From Hevea brasiliensis (Eukaryota > Streptophyta > Magnoliopsida > Malpighiales > Euphorbiaceae): a stretch of DNA of 64,000 bases. Shown here in pieces: positions 59,606 through 64,000 of this stretch. The notes beneath the pieces are model-generated. The model was not told where the DNA came from, did not search any database, and saw only the letters and a program-made list of their open reading frames with translations. The position numbers were made by a program, and so were the translations under genes. Position 1 is the first letter of the stretch. Each line of letters begins with the position of its first letter. The stretch lies in NCBI RefSeq assembly GCF_030052815.1, contig NC_079503.1:57020735-57084734 (forward strand), written 5' to 3'.

Positions 59606-60198
59606 GTTTTCAGACCTGCAAGAAAATGGTTAGTGTAAAGAAAACACCTCACTCACTCCCTTACGTGTTTACATTCAACAGGGGACACTCCACTCGTGTT
59701 TAACTCAACAAGGCTTTTTCCCTCTTATGAACTCACCACTTTGTGCCTTTTACCTCTCTTAGCTATGTCCACAAGTTCTTATCAAACTCAAGTAACTCAA
59801 ACCAAGATTGTACCCACAAAAATTTAACACACAATAAAATTCTTGAACGTGACGGATCAAAACGAGTAATCAAGAAAACAATAATGTGATTCAAGAAGTC
59901 AAGAAAAGAAAAGCTCAAGTATGGAAATGTAATGCAATAAGGAATTAAGAAAGAAGATACCAAAATAAAAGAGTAGTAAGCTGGAAAAGAGACAACCTAA
60001 AGTAGAGATATCAAGCTTAAATATCCAAGTTTGCCACCAAGTTATCACAATTACCAGCAGTTCACACAATACACCAAGAATTGCATAAATTTAGGATCAC
60101 CAAGCAAACGAGTGTATTTTGATTTGAAATTGAGTAGCCAAATGCAACCCAATACTGACTAATTGCTGCAAGAATTTCAGGCTTTTCTTGACAGACTT
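59606..60198 (-). other. CRM 5' leader and possible LTR end
   Basis: No coding frame is supported. CTTGGTGGCAAACTTGG on the minus strand near 60022-60038 has some likeness to a tRNA-Met primer site (TGGT...CA), but the match is weak and I could not fix the LTR end. Confidence 0.4.
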
Positions 60199-60579
60199 AC
60201 TATGTAAATCAAATATAATCGTGTCTGTCGCAAAATTTTGGTTCCCCACATAAACGATTAAATTTTGAGCTGAAATTTAATTTGAGAATAGCTCAAATGT
60301 GGCACAAATGGCCAGTAAATTTTCAGGAATTTCAGGGCTGATTTGCTATGTGAACTTAATTTGATCGGGTCTGCCGCAAAATTTTGGTTCCCCACACAAA
60401 CGGATGAATTTTAAGCTGAACTTTAATTTGGGAACTACTGATATGGGGTATAAACACCCGGTAAATTTTCAAAAATTTCTGGGAATATTTGCTATGTGAA
60501 CTTATTTTGATCGATTCTGCCGTAAAATTTTGGTTCCCCACACAAACGGTTGAATTTTAAGCTGAAATTTAATTTGGGA
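60199..60579. repeat. 146-bp tandem repeat, two full units and a third cut by an insertion
   Basis: Units start at 60199, 60345 and 60491 with (G)CTATGTGAACTT. Each contains GCAAAATTTTGGTTCCCCAC followed by A(C/T)AAACG. The third stops at 60579 where the next element begins. They probably belong to the CRM 5' LTR or an older repeat. Confidence 0.85.
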
Positions 60580-63500
60580 TGTAACACCCCTAAGTTCGGT
60601 AGTGCGTTCTGCTGCTCCGGTGACCAGTGTTGTCCGGACAGCTAGGATGCCTAGAACTACACTTCAATATGAGTGGGGAGACATAAAATAATGAAATACA
60701 AGAAAAGAAAATACAAGAAAAACAAAGGAAAAATAATAGCAAAGAAATGTAGCCAAGTTAAGCGAGTCGGGAATCCTAGCGATGGGTGACCGCACCGGGA
60801 AGTCACGGCGTGGATCGTTGACTAGCCCTGGACTACGGAGAACCCTGAAAAACATTTTTAGGACTTAAATAGACCCTTATTGAAGAATAAATATCATTAG
60901 AAAGATCAAAGAAAAATTAAATAATTAGTACAAAGAAAAGTGAGAAATCGAAAAACAGACAAAACCCGGTATTACCGAAAAATCGGGAATGCCACCCGAA
61001 CAGGGGCATTATGGTCATTTGACATCCCGAATTGTCTTTTGACATAAATTTCCATTAAAAATAAATAATATTACACTTAGAAAATAAAATGAAAAATTAA
61101 TTTAGTGGTACCTAAAGTAAATAGTGAGAATTAAGGGTTTAATGTGGGATTAAGTGAAAGTTTAACATATTATATGATTAAGTGAGTGAGTGGGCCACTA
61201 AAGGAATAAACTAAGAGTTAAGTGGGACATGTGTACACCTAAAATGCAATCAGAAACTTCATCTTCTCCAAATGCTCCATCCATGCCGAATTGAAGGAAA
61301 AGGAAAACTCCATGGCCATTTTCTTCAAGCTCACTTAACACCCTCCATTTCATCTCTAAATACTTAGGTTCCTTCATGAAAAATGGTCTACACATCACAA
61401 GGAAGATATTGATACCAAATTTGAGAAGTTTGGTGAAGGTTTAGCAAGTTACAATCAAAGGTAAGTTTACACTTTTGAGAATTCCTTTGTTAAACTTTAT
61501 GTTCATGTTATGGGTGTTAGTTTTGTGAAGGAAATTTTAAAGTTTAAATAGTTATTGAGATAGCCATTTTTGGACAGCCATGGGGTCACGCATTTAATGA
61601 TTTATTATGCATATAATTGATGAGAAATAATGTTGATCATGGTGATTTAATATCCTAGTGAATTATTTCACATATATATGGTGATTTATGCACTTGGATG
61701 GGAATTGATAAATTATAGGGCACTTTGATGTTGAAGGACAATTTTTGGCAGCTTGGGAACACTTGAGTAAATGTATGTATTCATGGAAGTGTAGGCAGAA
61801 TATTGACCTAGAAGGATTGATGGATATGTATGTAGATTGATATTGTAAGTGTATGTAAGATTTGTAATGGTTAGGTGTGTATGTAATGATACTTAGAACT
61901 TGTAAATGTGAATTATATTTGGTGTGTTGAGGGTAATTGTAATCTGCCCAAAGTAATGTTAATGTAAAGTAGAATATGCTTTTGGTAATGTACCAAAACA
62001 GATTGGTAGGGAAGTGAACAAATTGCAAGGTAAATGTGTGTAATTGATGTGTGTTAAGCAAGGTAACCAAGGGCAGTGTACATTTTAGCCAATAAGTTTA
62101 AATGTGTAACCTCAATTGGTATGAGACCAATTGGAGGTGAAACTAGGCACAAAATGTGCCAACTTTCATTGAGAAAACATACCAAAATTCTGCTTGCAAG
62201 GTGACCTAAGAAAATGACCAATTCGGATTAGGTGCAATTAGGACCTGAAAAATGACCAATTGGGCAGCAGTGAGTGTTTAGGCCATAACTCACTCAAAAC
62301 AGGTCCAATTGACCTGAAATTTTAACCATGAATATTTAAGACCCATACCTACAAGTCTTATGAAGACACCAAAACCCAGAAATGACCAGAAGCAAGTCAA
62401 AAAGCTTGCACAAGTTCGGGTCCAAAAACTGGCCGAACCAAAGTTGACCAAATTGACCTAAAATTGACCTAATTTGATGCCATTTGACCAGCAATAGTGT
62501 AATGACCATAACTTGGTCCACTTAACTCGGATTGACCTGAAATTTTGCCCCGCGTGCAATAAGACATAGATCTACAAGTTTGTAGTTTTGACCGAAACCC
62601 GAAAATCGAGGGAACTAGGCCGTCCGGCTAGGTCAAACTAGTATCCCGAAATCCAGCAATTTGCAATGAAATGCAAGAAAACGCAATATAGATAGAATTG
62701 AGTTTGGTAACACGTACCAATCCTAAAACATTATCGAATGTGACATATTAAGGACACCAAAACCTAATTTACCTAGAAAATATTGAGGGTCGGTATATTA
62801 AGTGATTAAGCAAATAATAGATTTCAGTGAACCACTTAACAAGCATTATCGATAGAGACAATTTAATTTAATCTGAAACACTTTAAATTGTGTTTCTCGA
62901 TTAGTAAAGACTCAGGGAAAGGGAAGGAAACACGAGTCCGGACCAGAGACAATCATCGAGGTTTGTGCACAACTAGTTTTTAAGCGATTTTGTTCTCAAT
63001 ATTTTATATGATTAACTGACATATTTTCTTATGAACTATGTTTAACAGGCATTGGATTTAATTCAATTATTATTGAAATTGCTATAGTATGTATGATTTT
63101 AGCTTTGTGAAATGGTATTTCCACAAGTATTAAGCATTGTTATGGATTGAACAAAATATGTTTTGAAAAATTATGATAGAACATGTTTTGAATTGTGATG
63201 GTAATTTTCATGGAAAAATGCAAATTTATGATTTGAATTGTGATGAGCATAAAAAATTATTGGATATTAGAATTGACTTTGAATCGAATTATATTGTGAT
63301 TTATGCTCACTAAATGGATTGTAATATTGTTTTATATCTCACTATAGATGCTTGACTAGGTTATTACTCGTCTCTCTCATTTGTTGAGAAGACAATGGAG
63401 TTAGTTGTGTTTTGATTACCATGGTACGTGCACAGGCTTAGATTTTCCTCTGATTTGAGGTTAGATCTAAGTTTATTTTATCGTTATGGCCCTTGCGGAA

Positions 63501-64000
63501 GATTCATTATTGTGATGGTGCTGCACGATGATTCGACCTCCGACCATAGGGAGTTAGAATCGATTCGACCTCCCGACCATAGGGAGTTAGAATCACATCG
63601 AATATGGCCCTTTCGGATTAGTCTTGCATATTAGTGAGATAAAGATTGATTTTTGAGATCTGAGAATGGCTTTTGAATGGTAAGAAATTGTGATTTCAAT
63701 TATGGGTTATGTATAATTGATTTTGTTGAATTACTTAAATGGTTAGTCATGATTTGATAAATCGAATTTTGTGATCAAAGTCATTTATACAAATGATTTA
63801 CATTATTGGCAACGAATATTTTGAGTTTTGAAATTTGATGAGTATTCAGATTCCCAATTTATTTACTATAAATTTTGTCAATGTATATTGTACAATTTTT
63901 TAAATTATATTTGTGCACCACTGAGTTCACCACTCAGTGATAGCTTTGTATCTTTGTCATGAGTAAGAAGAGCATAGAGCAGTAAGTAAATTTCCTTGAA
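60580..64000 (+). mobile_element. Solo-LTR-type element E, same family as B and C, cut by the window edge
   Basis: It starts TGTAACACCCC at 60580 and runs off the right side. Its order matches solo LTR B read in reverse (for example 61640-62100 with 28375-28500 plus 4115-4455). Because it lacks the Ogre, it shows B's undisturbed sequence at 61731. A 32-33-bp tandem duplication around GATTCGACCTCC...AGTTAGAATC lies at 63530-63595. Only the LTR part is visible, so solo LTR versus full element is open. Confidence 0.8.
63921..63937 (+). other. Conserved LTR hairpin in element E
   Basis: CTGAGTTCACCACTCAG, identical to solo LTR C. Confidence 0.75.

Larger units (their letters stand above)
54322..60579 (-). 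mobile_element. Degraded CRM-lineage chromovirus, LTRs incomplete or unrecognised
   Basis: Gag, protease, RT, RNase H and integrase follow on the minus strand from 59605 to 54734. The gag phrase IPSFQGKNDPDVYLEWERKV, the protease triplet IDGGS and the integrase tail INDNAYKINLPGEY...FNVADLSP match the CRM group, which includes centromere-directed elements. No direct repeat flanking the coding region could be found by eye: the left side (54322-54733) and the right side (60000-60579) do not match. The right side is interrupted by another element. Five breaks in coding frames are listed in the gene entries. Confidence 0.85.

Noticed and set aside
60022..60038. Confident primer-binding site for the CRM element
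   Set aside because: Only a few bases match initiator tRNA-Met and no LTR end could be fixed next to it.
1..64000. tRNA, rRNA or host protein genes
   Set aside because: None was recognised on either strand; all convincing coding motifs are retroelement genes.

Overview
The window is plant nuclear DNA, probably from an angiosperm with a TE-rich genome. It is AT-rich, has no recognisable host gene, and is packed with Ty3/gypsy LTR retrotransposons of three plant lineages (Tat/Ogre, a Tekay/Del-like chromovirus, and CRM). The species cannot be named from what is visible; a eudicot is likely but unproven.

Layout. Positions 1-39963 hold a compound chromovirus element with structure LTR-gag-LTR-gag-LTR on the + strand. 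Its pol genes are missing and its left end lies outside the window. Its first LTR is interrupted by a 3.67-kb solo LTR (1927-29514, minus, duplicated target TAACG). That solo LTR is interrupted in turn by a 23.9-kb Ogre-type element (4456-28369, minus, duplicated target TTCAA). The Ogre has 6-kb LTRs, a tRNA-Arg-type primer site, an ORF1, gag, protease, a G-patch-like segment, an intron between protease and reverse transcriptase, RT, two RNase H regions, integrase, a tandem-repeat 3' UTR and a polypurine tract. Each LTR also carries an antisense (+ strand) gene with its own TATA box.

Positions 39964-52746 are a pile of related LTRs: a reversed partial LTR, two partial forward LTRs, and a solo LTR at about 44823-52746. 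The last is interrupted by another solo LTR (47160-51712, duplicated target GGGGA). Positions 52747-54320 hold undefined repeat DNA with a 490-bp MITE-like element (53076-53565) and a relic of a coding region. Positions 54320-60579 hold a degraded CRM-lineage (centromeric) chromovirus on the minus strand. Its 5' side carries a 146-bp tandem repeat that is interrupted at 60580 by a fourth solo-LTR-type element running off the right edge.

No element is intact: every gag, pol and ORF1 has stops or frameshifts. The most notable features are the antisense gene inside the Ogre LTR, the frame-preserving intron between the protease and RT segments, and a short hairpin kept by compensatory change in all the chromovirus-type LTRs seen here. 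Two insertions of one family also fall at nearly the same place in two different host LTRs. The CRM element and the lack of host genes suggest pericentromeric or other heterochromatic DNA, but this is inference.
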